Shown: positions 1 through 12,027, counted from the stretch's first letter. The stretch: DNA of 64,000 nt from Apostichopus japonicus (GCF_037975245.1 NC_092568.1:17877001-17941000); one strand, 5' to 3'. The notes: generated by a model not told the origin, from the sequence alone. Numbers and translations are program-made.

Positions 1-465
1 GCTCTTTCACTTCCAGGGTACACGTTTGAAGCTTTGATAAATCTGGGTAATATTTTAAATATATTTAAACTATGACATAGAGTATTGGGCTCATCAAAAC
101 TTCTGATTTTAGGCCTTAATAATTAGTTAACCCCTACTGTAATTAAAAGCCCACATATATCATTTCAATAATATGATGTTCCTCTTTTCAAAGAAGACAA
201 TAAAATATATATATTTAGCAATTGTTTAATCATATATAAAACTAGATTTACAAAAATACTTGTAAAATGGTCAATCTTTGATGGATTTTAATGGGAATTG
301 CAGCTATTTTCATGCTTTCTAATGTACAGTATATTAGAGTGATTAGGACAATGTTGTTCATACTGTAGGTGTCTGTAGACCTTTAACAAAGCCAACATTT
401 CACTCAGTTCATAAACAGCCCAATACAAAATCCTTGTTTCTTGTCAATGTTCTTTTAAATAACAG
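1..465 (+). other. Presumed ZNRD2 intron, AT-rich
   Basis: No coding signal recognised. It leads into the acceptor at 465. A short initiator exon could be hidden here but I cannot point to one. Confidence 0.5.
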
Positions 466-623
466 ATGAAACTGATGAGGACGATGGTTGGACTCCACCA
501 ACTGAAGCTGAAATGAAAGTTATTGTGGCTAGAAGAGAAAGGGCTGACAAGATTAGTAAATTGATGGGAGAGTATCTGTTAAAAGGTTACACGATGCTGG
601 GTATATCCTGTGAAGTTTGTGGG
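466..623 (+). CDS. ZNRD2: ZNRD2 exon: conserved N-terminal block and first zinc-ribbon CxxC
   Basis: Acceptor AACAG at 461-465 and donor GTGAGT at 624. It carries the PPTEAE block, the RRERADKISKLMGEYLLKGY helix and the first CxxC (C-E-V-C). The exon begins with the last two bases of a split codon, so a coding exon lies upstream. Confidence 0.9.
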
Positions 624-3116
624 GTGAGTTTAACATAATACAATTGTTGACTTTTCTTTTCTAAATTTGTAGTGGCATTAAATCTTTAAGAACGAAACAG
701 TAAAGTTTAAAGAAATAAATGAGATCCGAAGACAAAATTCAAAAAAGGTTATCACTTGTTTTCCAATAAAAGCAACCGAATAAGTAGATGTTATTTTAAA
801 TCATATGTCAACATTCCAGCATTTTTGTTTGTTTTTGGGAACCTGTTGTTTGTTTTCTTGTCCAGTTTTGGTAAATGCTTGCATAATGTTACAACAGAAC
901 AAGAACATGAATACAAATCTAAATGTTAAGTATGTATGCCTTCTTTCTTCGTTGCTGTCACTATTTCAACTTCATTGCAGGCCAGCTCAGTCATTCAACT
1001 AATATGCTAATTAGGTCATATGTCAACCTTTTCAACTTTTCTTACATTTTTTAATACAGACTATTCTTCTGAAAGATAAACATGGTAGCAATTACTGTGT
1101 TGCCTGTAGTGAACTGGACACAGATCTTGCCAAGGATGACCCAGGTATGAACAGTCATTTAATAGTTATTACAGGTTGGAGTATGAGAGATGTGGGTAGT
1201 TGTGCAAGAAGTGTTGTTATGAGTCATAGCCACCGATTCTCCAACACAATAAGACACAGAGATTTGTAACATACTTTTTGCCAGACTTTGTGCTGATTTG
1301 AGTCAGAATAATTACTGGTAGTGATTGGACTCCGCTCTACTTCAATCAAAAGTGATTGATACAAGTGGTAGTAAAACGTTTGAGCTAAGGAGGAGGGGGC
1401 CCGGGGGGGGGGGGGGTGGAACCTTTCCACCATCATTGCCTCGGTTCTGTACATGTTTTAGATTTGCAATTTTGTTCCCACAACTGAAGTCTGTGCATCA
1501 ACTTCTCCCCACAAATATGTCACAATATGTACATGTACTCCCAAAATATTTTAGCCAGATCAAGGGCGGCGGAACCGGGGGGGGGGGGCACAGGGGGCAT
1601 GTGCCCCCCCCACTTTTCCTCAGGTTAAAAATGTGCCCTTTTTCTACATAAAAACTGAGGTGTCTCAAGTTAGCAAGAGGCCAGGGAACCAGAATGAACA
1701 CTCGGGAAAGGCCGTTTCCAGCCATCTGAGGGGTTTGTAAAACCAAAAATTTTCTTGATGGTGGCGCTCCGCTCAGATAGTCGTGCATACAACTTTGCAA
1801 ATCCTGGCTACGCCCCTGACTTTTAATGAATTTCTGTGGGTCAAACTCAAAGCTATTTCGAATGGAAAAATTTGTTAAGATATTGACAAGAAATAAACTC
1901 TAATTCGGAAGATTCCTACATTAGCAACTAGCATGATTTCACCTCATTTTGTCTCAAAAGAAACTTGTTCCTTGTTTCCCAATTTGCACATTGGATATTG
2001 CAGTGCTAGTATGCATATTTTCCTTGAGGGGTGGGGGGAGGGGCGTTGATGGAGTGATGTGTATACTCAAATAAGATAATACAATAAGAGTTATAAAGGG
2101 TACTAAATATAAGGCTGCATCAGTCCAATCGAATTTCTGCAAAGTGCCCTTTGATGTCGGTCCCCCCCCCCCCCAGATTAAAAGTGCTTCCGCCGCCCTT
2201 GAGCCAGATCCTTGTCATAACATTAAATTGCCATTCAGTCTATGACCAAGTAACTTTATTGTTGTAGGTTTCATATTCATATTGGTAATCCAATTTATTT
2301 ATTTAGATTTGGATCAGATTTCAAGCCATGTAGTAACTCTAGCAAATCAGCATAAATATCAGATGCTTGGTTTGTAGTTTTCAAGTAATGTTGTTAAGGA
2401 TATTTGACAATGCTCTTCCTGTTTGATGGATCTTATTTATTTTTTGACTTGCAAATATACACTTCTATCCTGGTTTAAAGATATATTTGACACCATCTCC
2501 TTATTTTAAAGAATAGTATAAACATACTTCCGCAAGTTATTATTTCAAAACTCCTACCTGATATTTCAGGTTGGAGAGTCTTAGAAACTGATCAGAAAAT
2601 AAAAGCGTGTTCACTATTAAAGTTAAATCTTGAAAGAATTCGTCAATATTTTTCCGTTATTGTAACTTGAGAATCATTAAAGGACATTTTGACATTCTCC
2701 TCGTATTCACAGCTCTCAGCACAAGAGCTGCCAATTCTCAAGTCCAAGAGGGCGAATTTAACCAGTCTTCATCGGCAAACAACCAGGAGGCACAGAGGGC
2801 AGTATTTCCAATTGTTGAGATGGACATAGAAACGGCTAATGGTGCCAGTGCTTCGTCCTCACCCCATCGGTCACAACAACACGCCCCGCACTTGACGAGA
2901 CAGGACATGCCAAAGGAACGTGGCAGAAAATTTACATCTCAAGAGCGAGAATTCCTGTTGGAATCCGAGAGTATTCTCCAGGGCAAACTGAATTGGGCTA
3001 CACAACAGTTAAAAGAAATAGATACTGTAGAAGGCAGCATTCCATTGTGTGAACTCATAAAAGCTTGCGCGGATGCGTTGAGGAGCGTAAGAAGCTTAGC
3101 AAAAGATGGGAATTGA
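466..3116 (+). CDS. ZNRD2: ZNRD2 (SSSCA1/p27) orthologue, 3-exon C-terminal part
   Basis: Spliced gene with exons 466-623, 1060-1144 and 2713-3116, joined by GT-AG introns with compatible phases. ZNRD2 is a small zinc-ribbon protein (human autoantigen p27); its molecular role is poorly defined and links to mitosis and microtubules have been proposed. The exons encode the family's start (WTPPTEAE, then ARRERADKISKLMGEYLLKGY), a four-cysteine zinc ribbon (CEVCG then YCVACSELD), an acidic-to-polar variable linker, and the conserved C-terminal helix (ELIKACADALRSV). The stop is TGA at 3114-3116. The initiator exon is not seen and probably lies left of the window or in a short exon before 466. It is convergent with the minus-strand GCN2 gene. 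Identification is by recognised family motifs; no search was run. Confidence 0.9.
624..1059 (+). other. ZNRD2 intron
   Basis: Intron between two supported exons. AT-rich, with no repeat or gene seen. The 65-codon open frame at 805-1002 has no family features. Confidence 0.8.
1060..1144 (+). CDS. ZNRD2: ZNRD2 exon: second zinc-ribbon CxxC
   Basis: Acceptor ATACAG before 1060 and donor GTATGA at 1145. It encodes TILLKDKHGSNYCVACSELD followed by an acidic stretch, completing the four-cysteine zinc site. It ends with one base of a split codon (phase 1). Confidence 0.9.
1561..2201. mobile_element. hAT-like non-autonomous TIR element with 8-bp TSD
   Basis: The ends are inverted: CAAGGGCGGCGGAA at 1561 and its reverse complement TTCCGCCGCCCTTG ending at 2201. 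The direct flanks are identical, AGCCAGAT at 1553-1560 and 2202-2209. An 8-bp duplication with C-A...T-G ends fits the hAT superfamily. There is no transposase frame. Poly-G and poly-C runs sit just inside each end. The element is 641 bp and contains a nested fragment of another family (about 1670-1819). Confidence 0.85.
1670..1819 (-). mobile_element. Fragment of a CAGGGGCGTAGCC-ended MITE nested in another element
   Basis: Read on the minus strand it starts CAGGGGCGTAGCCAGG at 1819 and continues with GCGGAGCGCCACCATC, matching the copy at 25684. The other end is not recognisable, so the copy is truncated. Confidence 0.65.
2713..3116 (+). CDS. ZNRD2: ZNRD2 terminal exon
   Basis: The acceptor TTCACAG precedes 2713 and restores the alanine codon split at 1144. 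The first part is a variable Q/S-rich linker. The end (about residues 100-134 of this exon) carries WATQQLKEIDTVEGSIPLCE and ELIKACADALRSVRSL, which match the conserved ZNRD2 C-terminus. An ATG at 2667 lies in intron sequence and is not the start. Confidence 0.9.
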
Positions 3117-4151
3117 GTAATCTGAGAGACTGCAAACGCTGTTTCATCAACCAATCATGGTGCAGTAAAGTCGTCTGATGTCGTTCGAGCATGTTGCTTG
3201 GCTTAATTAGTTCAAAGCGAAGATCGCATTCTGTTGGAGTGTAGATTCTGTTCCAGAATGTCGGCATATGTGCTTTTGGTCCAACGTTTATGTTTGCGAT
3301 GTGTAGAAAGAAGTCGGTCAGTTCACAGTATGAGTCGTCCTAGCAATAACATCTGATATGATCTGATATGTAAATGCTTCTTCAAGGACACCTGAAAAAA
3401 GTAACCTTTATTGACAAAAAAGCCCCTTTTGTTCTCTTGCTTGTGTAGTGGTGTTGCAAAGATTATTGTGTATCTCAGGCAAGGGAAGTTCAACTTAATT
3501 ATTTATAAATATAAACATCTAAAGTAAAAAAGCCAGAGTACTACTTGTACAAAGGCTCTTTAATAAGTATATTGAGCAACCTGTAAGCTAATATAGATAT
3601 GGATTTATGCTTGACACTATACTGAAAACAATTAAACCCTGCCAAGTATAATGTAGCAGTCTATAATTTTTGAAAAGCCATAATTGCAATTGTCTTGACA
3701 GGAAGTGAGATCAGTAAATTACAAGACATTGGACACATGATATTTCAGCGACGGTAGTGATATTTATTTGGTTCATCCATCCATTTGAACGTTTGCACAC
3801 GCTCATAGTAACTTTCAAGTTATGAAAAAAAATCATGTGGTTGGAAGAAAATTTCACTTAATACAAGTGACAGAACCTCACAGTGTGCACAATGTTCTCT
3901 TTGAAATACCAAAAATAGAGAAACTCGAAAATTGATATTCTATAGTCGATATTACTGTCATAAATGCACTCTGCACAGAAAAGTACTTTGTGTGTTTCTA
4001 TGACAGCATTTATTCTCTTATCTGTTTGAATCATTTCCACAAGTTGAACACTGCAGTAAAGAGTCGCGATTCCTGACAATGAAATCTTCCAAAAATGGTG
4101 GCTCGTAACCATTTTACAGGAATGAAATTATTGACAAAAATATTCGACTCC
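3117..4151. other. ZNRD2 3' flank, no gene seen
   Basis: Presumed 3' UTR and flank of ZNRD2. AT-rich. The minus-strand open frame at 3858-4112 shows no domain and runs into the transposon region, so I treat it as chance. Confidence 0.6.
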
Positions 4152-4159
4152 ACCTTCGA

Positions 4160-4464
4160 CAGGCGCGTAGCCAGGAATTTGCCAAGGGAGGGGTGAAAAT
4201 GTAGGCAAACTATCAGAGCCTTAGATATGGCACTGCACACTATCTCAGCGTTACGCCACCATGAGTTGGCGCGAAGCGTACAAGAAAAGTTTGGCTGAAA
4301 ATGCCTCGCAGATCGCTGGAAATGGCACTTCCCAGGCCTTGTAAGTTGCATCTTAGCATTTTCTCTTTGGAAATTACTAGCGATATCATAAAAACATTAA
4401 AAAAAAAAAAAAAATATGCTCAAGGGGGGGGGGGGGGGCGGCTGCCCCCTCGGCTACGCGCCTG
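4160..4464. mobile_element. hAT-like MITE with 8-bp TSD
   Basis: Starts CAGGCGCGTAGCCAGG and ends GGCTACGCGCCTG. The flanks are ACCTTCGA (4152-4159) and ACCTTCTA (4465-4472), an 8-bp duplication with one difference. It has a poly-A run, a poly-G run and no transposase. It belongs to the same family as the copy at 26719. Confidence 0.85.
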
Positions 4465-4472
4465 ACCTTCTA

Positions 4473-6788
4473 ATGTAAAGTGGCTCCTTTACAGCCCCTT
4501 GCAATCAACCAATTTTAAAATGTTGTCTCCTGATAAAGTGGGAAAAACAAAACAGGTTGAAAATCAAAACTGATGTGGTTGGAAGAAAAATCCCATTGTG
4601 ATAGCAGCACAACTTCCTGCTTCATTCTTGGTGACATGTGAGAGAAATAATAAACAAAAGATTCATTCAATTGTGACAGTGATATTTATTGTTTTTTATC
4701 TCTTATTGGTTTTGAACCTTTTACACAATAAATTCTTAAGGTTAATGAAAAATTTGTCAAAAATAAAGTATTTTCTTGGAAGGAAACTGACCTTCAGCTT
4801 CAACATTTTGAAAGCAGAATGTTCCGTAAAGAATGTTAGCAGTGCATCAAATAAAAAAGATTCTGCAGTCAGTTTAGAATAGACAATAAAGAAAACCCTC
4901 CCCTCCCTCCATTTCCCTCCCCCTCCCTCCCTCTCCCTCCACCTCCCTCTCCATCCTGTCCGTCCACCTCCCTCCCCCTCCCATACAATGAATTTGTTTT
5001 TTTTGTTGGGATGTAATTAGAGTCACAATTCATGTACGAAACAAATCAACAAGGAATATTTGACAGTTTCAGATCGGAAGAACTTGTCGGCTTGACGCAG
5101 ACTGACACAAAACAGTGTGTAAGCAAAACTCATCAATAACAAGAAAACAATCATTTCCCTTATGGGTTTTATTTTTGTGTGGGATGCCATTAAATTACAT
5201 ACCCCATATTAAATGACCTTAAGAGAGTTTGTAGTATGTTTGCCCTAGTTGATTGTGGAATGGCACTGTAACACATTACTATGACAAAAAACGACAAACC
5301 ATTTCATATTGGGAATAATCTTTTCCCACAATTTGTCCTGCTAGTGAATTTATTTTGGTGTTTATTATGTTTATCTACTTTAAAAATAGTGAAAGAATAA
5401 AGCCCATTCCAGACTAGTGTTTAAATTTAAATGTTTTCCAAGAAGCATAACAATGACCAAAGATTCCAAGAGTAGGAAAATATTGTCCAACTATTTGATC
5501 ATCAGGAATAGGCTGAAATTTAAAACTAAAAATATGAACCCTTTTGATTGTCAAGTGGAAACCTTTCTCACTTTTGGAGAAAAGCTTTCATAACTATCTT
5601 CTCTACATTGATTGTGTGTGTGGCTTGAAATTTTGAGGGCCCAAACTTGGTTTTCCTTTCGACATGCCATACATCCAATCCCACTTGTATTTTAATATAA
5701 GCTCAGCGGGACAAAACATACAAAATAGTTGTGTTTTTAATTGAAATCTTCAAAATGAAAATGGGAAGCAATTTTTCTACAGCAGAGAGCAAAAACTGAT
5801 GCAGTATGAAAGAATAAATATTACAGACGATTCAATTCAATTTCCATAGTTATAGAACAATTCCCTTGAAAGAAGCTTGGTGGTACATCATTGCAAACAA
5901 TAGAAATGTGATACATGAGCAATAAGAAGACAATGCATACTTTGTGAGGCAGTGCAAGTAACATGCAATTACTATGTAAACCAATAATAAATGTATTCAA
6001 ATAAATATGGAAGAAAATAGTTCAGATAGTCAGATCAAAATGACTTCAAAAAGAACAGAACAGTTGCATAAAAAGTAACTATGGAATATTGATATCCTAC
6101 TGTTACAAAATTCTTGTATTTGCTGATCATTTCTTAAAATGGCTAGCTCTAATACACATTATGAATTCAATATTAAACTAACAAGCTCTAATACACATTA
6201 TGAATTCAATTGATAATATTATCCCACAATAAACCTTATTTTGCTGAAAAATGGTAAATATACAGAACCAGGTAAGGCCCCAATAAATTTTCATGTAAGC
6301 CCACTAGCCTTAACAGCTACCACAGATGTCTTCAGACACCATGACACCCCCTCACCCCACCTCTCCCTCCCAAAACCAGTAGGCCTAGGTTCATTGGCCC
6401 AAGGGCTGGGACTTGCATCATGAGCAGCAATGAAACAAGTCCCTGTAAGTGCTAAACTTTTGAACTACTCAATATAAGAGCAATAGATGAAACTAAACTT
6501 ACTAACCAGATATTCTTCACGAACATACCATGAAACTTGCCCGTAAAACCCAACTTTCACTACTTTCTCCTGTTACACTGCTTTCCTCCCATTTCACTTC
6601 TTTCCTCCTGTTTCACTGGTTTCATTCAGGTTCACTGCTTTCCTCACCCTATCCCCCACCCCCCAGGTTCACTGCTTTCCTCAACTATCCCCCCCATCCT
6701 CTGTGCTAAAGTGCACTAGCTAAACATTCCGTTGGCAATACTGCTTACAACTTGCACAATAAATATTTAGACTCATTACACATAAAAG
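4473..6788. other. Intergenic or 3' flank, low complexity at 4893-4982
   Basis: No gene recognised. A pyrimidine tract of CCCTCC-type repeats occupies 4893-4982, so the minus strand is G-rich there. A 36-bp direct repeat occurs at about 6143-6172 and 6184-6212 (GCTCTAATACACATTATGAA). The missing GCN2 3' exons could lie here, but none is recognisable. Confidence 0.5.
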
Positions 6789-7088
6789 TACGGAAGACTA
6801 GTGCAGCCATGACAAATTAACCAAAAAAAAAAAGGATATCTATGAAAGACAAAATTTTTAAAACGAAAAACTAATTTTTTAAAACGAAAAAGAAAATTTT
6901 AAAACGAAAAAAAAAAATTGAAAACGAAAAAAAAAAAAATTGTTTTTCGTAGTAAAATTTTGTTTTTCATATTAAAAATGTTGTTTTTCGTTTTTTAAAA
7001 ATGTTGTTTTTCGTTTTAATTTTTTTTTCTTCTATATATATCCGTGTGTGTTTTTTTTGTTTTGGCCATGGCCGCATTAGTCTTCCGT
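6789..7088. mobile_element. Short AT-rich foldback TIR element
   Basis: The 23-bp imperfect terminal inverted repeats begin TACGGAAGACTA at 6789 and end TAGTCTTCCGT at 7088. The flanks are ATAAAAG on both sides (6782-6788 and 7089-7095). The interior folds on itself: arrays of AAAACGAAAAA at 6858-6940 face arrays of TTTTTCGTTTT at 6941-7017. No coding capacity. Confidence 0.75.
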
Positions 7089-7095
7089 ATAAAAG

Positions 7096-8009
7096 AGAAA
7101 AGAGAGAGATATATAAACAAAAGGTGGCTGACCTTACAGGATCCACAAATTATCTAATAGATTTTGCTTTAATGCCCTCTGAACAACCTGGAATGTGTTT
7201 CAGCAATTATGCCATAAAATTGTTTTTCAGAGACTAGATGATGCAAACTTTGTATTGGCTGAGATAACTTTTCATGTAATGCTAGAGCTGGAATGAAATG
7301 ACATATGTTAAAATATATTTCTTCCAGTCACATTTACCCTTAATTGTGATACATCCAGGACAATTTAATTTCTGATTCCATCAGATGAAAACTGAAGCTT
7401 GTGGACATATTGTACGGTGGGTGTGAAGATCTAACATGACTAACAAAACAAAAATATTTAGAATAAGGTAATGCAAGACTAACTTAGTTCTAACATGCAA
7501 GGTTTGTGGAATTACTTGTTCCTAATATTTCTTTTTCTTGAATCAGTTTCCTACAACCTAGTCTGTCTACAATCTATCTTGTAGATATCAATTCTCTTGA
7601 AGATCTGCTCAACCATCCATCTGTCCCCCCCCCCCACTTCCCACAGGGCCCACGCAAAACACCTCCTCCAAAAGCAAATAACACTGGCAAATTATTTCAT
7701 ACATTTATTAATTCCCATGAAATTAAACACTGATATGAATAACAATACTGGTGATGTGACTGATTCAGAACAGAATAGAAGGACAACATTTGTGGTAGAA
7801 ACTCAGTCTTCCAAATTTGTTGGAATTAGGAAGAAAAAGTACTGAAACTCCTAGTATTCCTTTATCCTAACTTGCCTTTGACTACTTTGAGTATTGTCAG
7901 ATAAACAGAATTCTGACAAATTTCCAGCAGCCTTGGAGAGATCAAATTTGCAAACATGTGGCTAGGAGAGCATTTACACTGCAGAATTCCCTAATTCTGG
8001 TGGAGTGTA
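7096..8009. other. Intergenic, no feature seen
   Basis: AT-rich with short chance open frames. Nothing recognisable. Confidence 0.5.
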
Positions 8010-8017
8010 CTTCCATG

Positions 8018-9169
8018 CAGGGGCGTAGCGAGCGGGGGGGGGTGTGGGGGGGTGTCACACCACCCCCAATAATTTGGTCGCTGTCGGCAAATTTTGGGTC
8101 TGTCGGCAAAAGGAGAAAAGGTGAAGAGAGCGGAAGGGGAAGAAAGAAGGAAAGCTGAATAGAAAAAGGAGAACGGGAGCTTCTTCCGTGCCAAATTTGA
8201 CTTAAAATATGCACCAGATTGCATCTAAGGACGTTCAAACTAATTTTTTCAAAGGGGAGGGGTAGACCCCCTACCCTTAGACCCCTCCCCCATTTCAGTC
8301 ACCACTTCCAGATCCGTCGGCAAATCAAATTTTACTTAAAATATGCACCAGATTGCATCTAAGGACGTTTCAAAACTAAAAATTTTCCAAAGGGGAGGGG
8401 GGACACCCCTCCCATTAGACCCCTCCCCCATTTCAGTCACCACTTCCAGATCCGTCGGCAAATCAAATTTGACTTAAAATATACATCAGATTGCATCTAA
8501 GGACGTTTCAAAACTAAAAATGAGACCCCTCCCCCATTTCAGTCACCACTTCCAGATCCGTCGGCAAATCAAATTTGACTTAAAATAAGCACCAGATTGC
8601 ATCTAAGGACGTTTCAAAACTAAAAAATTGCCAAAGGGGAGGGTGACACCCCCTTCCTCTTAGACCCCTCCCCCATTTCAGTCACCACTTCCAGATCCGT
8701 CGGCAAATCAAATTTGACTTAAAATATACACCATATTGCATCTAAGGACGTTTCAAAACTAAAAATTTTCCAAAGGGGAGGGGGGACCCCCTCCCCTTAG
8801 ACCCCTCCCCCATTTCAGTCACCACTTCCAGATCCGTCGGCAAATCAAATTTGACTTAAAATATGCACCAGATTGCATCTAAGGACGTTTCAAAACTAAA
8901 AAATTGCCAAAGGGGAAGGTGACACCCCCTTCCTCTTAGACCCCTCCCCCATTTCAGTCACCACTTCCAGATCCGTCGGCAAATCAAATTTGACTTAAAA
9001 TATGCACCAGATTGCATCTAAGGACGTTTCAAAACTAAAAAATTGCCAAAGGGGAGGGGGATACCCCCTTCCTCTTAGACCCCTCCCCCATTTCAGTCAC
9101 CACTTCCAGATCCGTCGGCAAATCAAATTCTCCACACCCCCCAACAAAAACCCCTTCGCTACGCCCCTG
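8018..9169. mobile_element. hAT-like TIR element filled with ~145-bp tandem repeats
   Basis: Starts CAGGGGCGTAGCGAG and ends CGCTACGCCCCTG. It is flanked by a perfect 8-bp duplication, CTTCCATG, at 8010-8017 and 9170-9177. The interior is about six units of roughly 145 bp, each with a GATCCGTCGGCAAATCAAAT core and a G-rich/C-rich pair (GGGGAGGG then CCCCTCCCCC). No transposase frame. The ORFs here are read through the repeats. Confidence 0.9.
8200..9125. repeat. Tandem repeat, ~145-bp unit, about 6 copies
   Basis: Internal array of the TIR element. Markers recurring in each unit are TTGCATCTAAGGACGTTTC and CATTTCAGTCACCACTTCC. One unit (about 8467-8570) is shorter because the G-rich segment is deleted. 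Confidence 0.9.
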
Positions 9170-9394
9170 CTTCCATGGCCCTTTACACGATTACATGGAA
9201 ACCAAACAGCACTTAAAGGGGTACGATCCGGCAGTAATGAATACCAGATACACACAGATTCACAAAAATTTCCACTGCTAATTTTTACAGCTTGGAAAGA
9301 GTATCAAGCAATTCAAAGTTTCGAGTGTGTCTGTCATTGCTCGGTCAGTTTCGACTGTCTACATGTCCAAAAACAGCCAGATATCTTCCCTACA

Positions 9395-9619
9395 GGTTTT
9401 CTGAGTTGTATGAAATGAAACTAAGGTCCATGGTTACATGGTTAGCAAGGTATTGTGGGTTCCCACCAGCTACCCCACTTCCTCCCTATCATAAGAGCAA
9501 TAGCTACATAGGTATCACCATCAACTTAGAGCTGGCTAGCCCAGATATTACTTTGTAGTCCCTTTCTGAGTTGTATCAAATGAAACTGGGGTCCATGGTT
9601 ACATGATTAGCAAGGTATT
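9395..9619 (+). repeat. Tandem duplication (~163 bp), second copy split by an LTR element
   Basis: Copy 1 (9395-9557) begins TTCTGAGTTGTATGAAATGA. Copy 2 begins at 9558, is interrupted at 9619 by the LTR element, and resumes at 11160 with GTGGGTTCCCACC through about 11277. Confidence 0.8.
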
Positions 9620-11154
9620 ATAACAGGGGATGCATATAATAAACACAACACAAGTAGAGTAAGATTTCCAGTAGTATTATTATTGTAAAGATCCAATAGT
9701 ACAATAATGTAATCCGAATAGATGAATAACAGAACAGTAATTAGTAATAAAGTAAAAATGCAAAGTAATGAAGTAAAGTACAGTATATATGAGTAAAATG
9801 TGAAGCAAGTATGTTATGAAGAGGAAGCTGGAGTAAAACTGTTCAGAAAGCTTCCATGCATCAATTTATACTCTCCAGCAAACAAAGCTTAAGATACATC
9901 CCTGACCACACAAAACAGCCAACAAAAGAAGCACCAGTGGGAAAAAGCTAAAGTAGTGATTCTTGTCAGCTGAACCTGAACGCTAACCCCAAGACCAGAT
10001 AAACAGGAAGGACCTACCCTATTGTGTTGATAGTTTATTTCAAGATGACCAGGAGAAAATAAACGAGGGGTCTGAATCTATGTGATAATATGCCCCCGAC
10101 CGATATAAGTTTGATCCCCAAACTGAAGAATACACCAAAATAATTAAATGAGAACAATGTAAATTGTGGAATTACTAAAAAGCAAAATGAGAAGCAATTG
10201 AAAATTAATGCAAGTAATGAAAACAATCCAGAATACAGTATAAACATGAGCTATATACATGGCAGACTGAATAATACAGGAAATGTGATAAGAAGCCAAT
10301 AACATGATAACAAATTTGAAAAGTAAATTATATAGGAAAATAAAGTACACCCGAATATAAGAACTTAAGATGAAAATAAATTGTACAGAAACATAAAGTG
10401 TACAGGAATATAAGAACTTAAGAGATGTGGCAATTAATCGACTTACAGATACTTAAACAGCTGTGAAATACTTATGTTTTTGCAGCAAGGGCCTTTTTCG
10501 CTTTTTACCGTCTAGTGTTTTGTTGATATGAAATTCCCGTTTCAGGAAATTAGAGATATTTTCCTCAATTTCGCAAGTAGTATCAGAGTGGTCTTCCCAT
10601 TTAACTTTATAATACAACTTCCCATTATACCTTTGACATTTCAACAAACGCTCAGCAATTTTGGAAGGAACGTTTGTTATTTGGATGGGACTCTCAGTAT
10701 TCCCTGAGCCTTTGTTACTGACTGCACTAGAAGGGGGTGTAAGCTCAGTGGTAGACTGAGGTGCATTGTCTGTACTGTCCTGAATCTCTTCAGGACACAG
10801 CTCCTCAGTATCTGGTAGTGGGTCTGGAGTGAAATTGGGCCTGTCTTGAGGGTCAAAGTAAATTTTTAACCTATTAGAATGTACCAAAGACTTGACTTCT
10901 TTGTTGTCTTTGCAATTACGAAGCTTGAAAGTGAAATTTGGACCAGAGGCACAAATATAATAAGGACCAGTCCATTTACAAAACAATTTTGCTGAAGTTC
11001 CTTGAGGAACTTTCCTACAATAAAGCCATACTCTGTCCCCAATGGTAAACCTCTGGTACACGTGTGCTCTGATCATACAGGGCTTTTTGTTTTTCCCTAG
11101 CAGCAACTATGTTTTCCAGGAGAAAATAAACGAGTGGTCTGAATCTATGTGATA
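9620..11154 (-). mobile_element. Internally deleted Ty3/gypsy-type LTR element with 5-bp TSD
   Basis: The flanks GTATT at 9615-9619 and 11155-11159 form a target duplication, confirmed because copy 1 of the flanking tandem repeat is an empty site. On the minus strand the element starts TATCACATAGATTC. The same start recurs at 10086, marking a 3' LTR of about 467 bp (9620-10086) preceded by a purine tract (TCGGGGGCA). The first LTR survives for only about 40 bp before it is fused to the integrase tail. Gag, protease, RT and most of integrase are deleted. Confidence 0.8.
10453..11106 (-). pseudogene. Integrase C-terminus with chromodomain (LTR element remnant)
   Basis: Open frame of 217 codons. 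The first third has the GPF/Y-type module seen in Ty3/gypsy integrases (FTIGDRVWLYCRKVPQG then KWTGPYYI). A proline/serine-rich linker follows, then a chromodomain-like segment (ERLLKCQRYNGKLYYKVKWE with a W/C pocket-like region and LKREFHI). The conserved residues just before the ATG (ENIVAAREKQKALYDQ) are in a neighbouring frame at about 11015-11115, so a frameshift separates them. The catalytic core is missing, so it cannot integrate by itself. Confidence 0.75.
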
Positions 11155-11264
11155 GTATTGTGGGTTCCCACCTACAACCCCACTTTCTCCCTATCATAAC
11201 AGCAAACCCCACTTTCTCCCTATCATAAGAGCAATAGCTACATAGGTATCACCATTAACTACGG

Positions 11265-11330
11265 GCTGGCTAGCTCAGTCCATACTTCATAGGACCTGTA
11301 ATCCCGATTTGAATCCCGATCCCAAAGCAT
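11265..11330 (+). repeat. tRNA-derived sequence (SINE head)
   Basis: Pol III-like A box (TAGCTCAGTCC) and B box (GATTTGAATCCCG) about 33 bp apart. No clean cloverleaf, so it is read as a SINE head or tRNA relic rather than a tRNA gene. Confidence 0.5.
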
Positions 11331-12027
11331 ACTATAAAACATGTCAATTGTAACAAACAAATTCAAGGCAAATAAACATGACACTGAATGGACCTTGTGG
11401 CTGTGAGCACCAGTTTTTTTTTTTAAAGAAAAAGAGAACTTATAATTTATACTGCTCATGGAAAACTGCAAAATGTATTTTTCCTTCTTGTAATTTAACA
11501 GCAGGTCAGTGCTACTTGACATATGAGTTCACCTAGCTGACTGTGTCACTATGTGACATTTTCACCTACAGTAGTATGCAGTCCCTGTAAGCCCACGAAC
11601 AGAATAATAAATTTAAGGCAACAATTTATCCTTGACCTTTCTATCTCTCTCTCTCTTCTCCTCCACGGGAGCATCTCCTGATTGACATTAGCACTCCGAT
11701 TCAAACAAAACCAACGTATAAATCTTATAATGAATTTTAGTCACTCTGGAAAATACTTGGAATGTATTATAAATTAAAGTAGGTCTATTTAACATTCAGA
11801 ACTTCATTGCTTTTGGAGAGAATGCATAGTCAAGGCACCTTCAGAGACTTGAGAAATCATGCAAAAGTTTGTAGATCTATAGGAGAGCTCAAAAACATAA
11901 ACTCAGAATTCCAGATAGCAGACCTCAATGTCCTAATACATATAAAGGGAGACAAAACTTACAAAAATTTTGGTGATCAAACAAACGTAAAAAAAGAACA
12001 AACATAGTCGCTTCAAATGTGATGTGG
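11330..12027. other. Intergenic or 3' flank of GCN2, no gene seen
   Basis: AT-rich. The 66-codon plus-strand frame at 11807-12007 has no recognisable family. Confidence 0.5.

Larger units (their letters stand above)
1145..2712 (+). other. ZNRD2 intron carrying a TIR transposon
   Basis: Intron of 1.57 kb. It holds a poly-G run at about 1390-1427 and the complete hAT-like element 1561-2201 with another element fragment nested in it. The remainder is AT-rich and featureless. Confidence 0.85.

Noticed and set aside
1325-1800. Glycine/proline-rich open frames on both strands
   Set aside because: They come from poly-G/poly-C runs in transposon ends and show no domain.
11265-11330. Functional tRNA gene
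   Set aside because: A and B boxes are present but no complete cloverleaf or acceptor stem could be formed.
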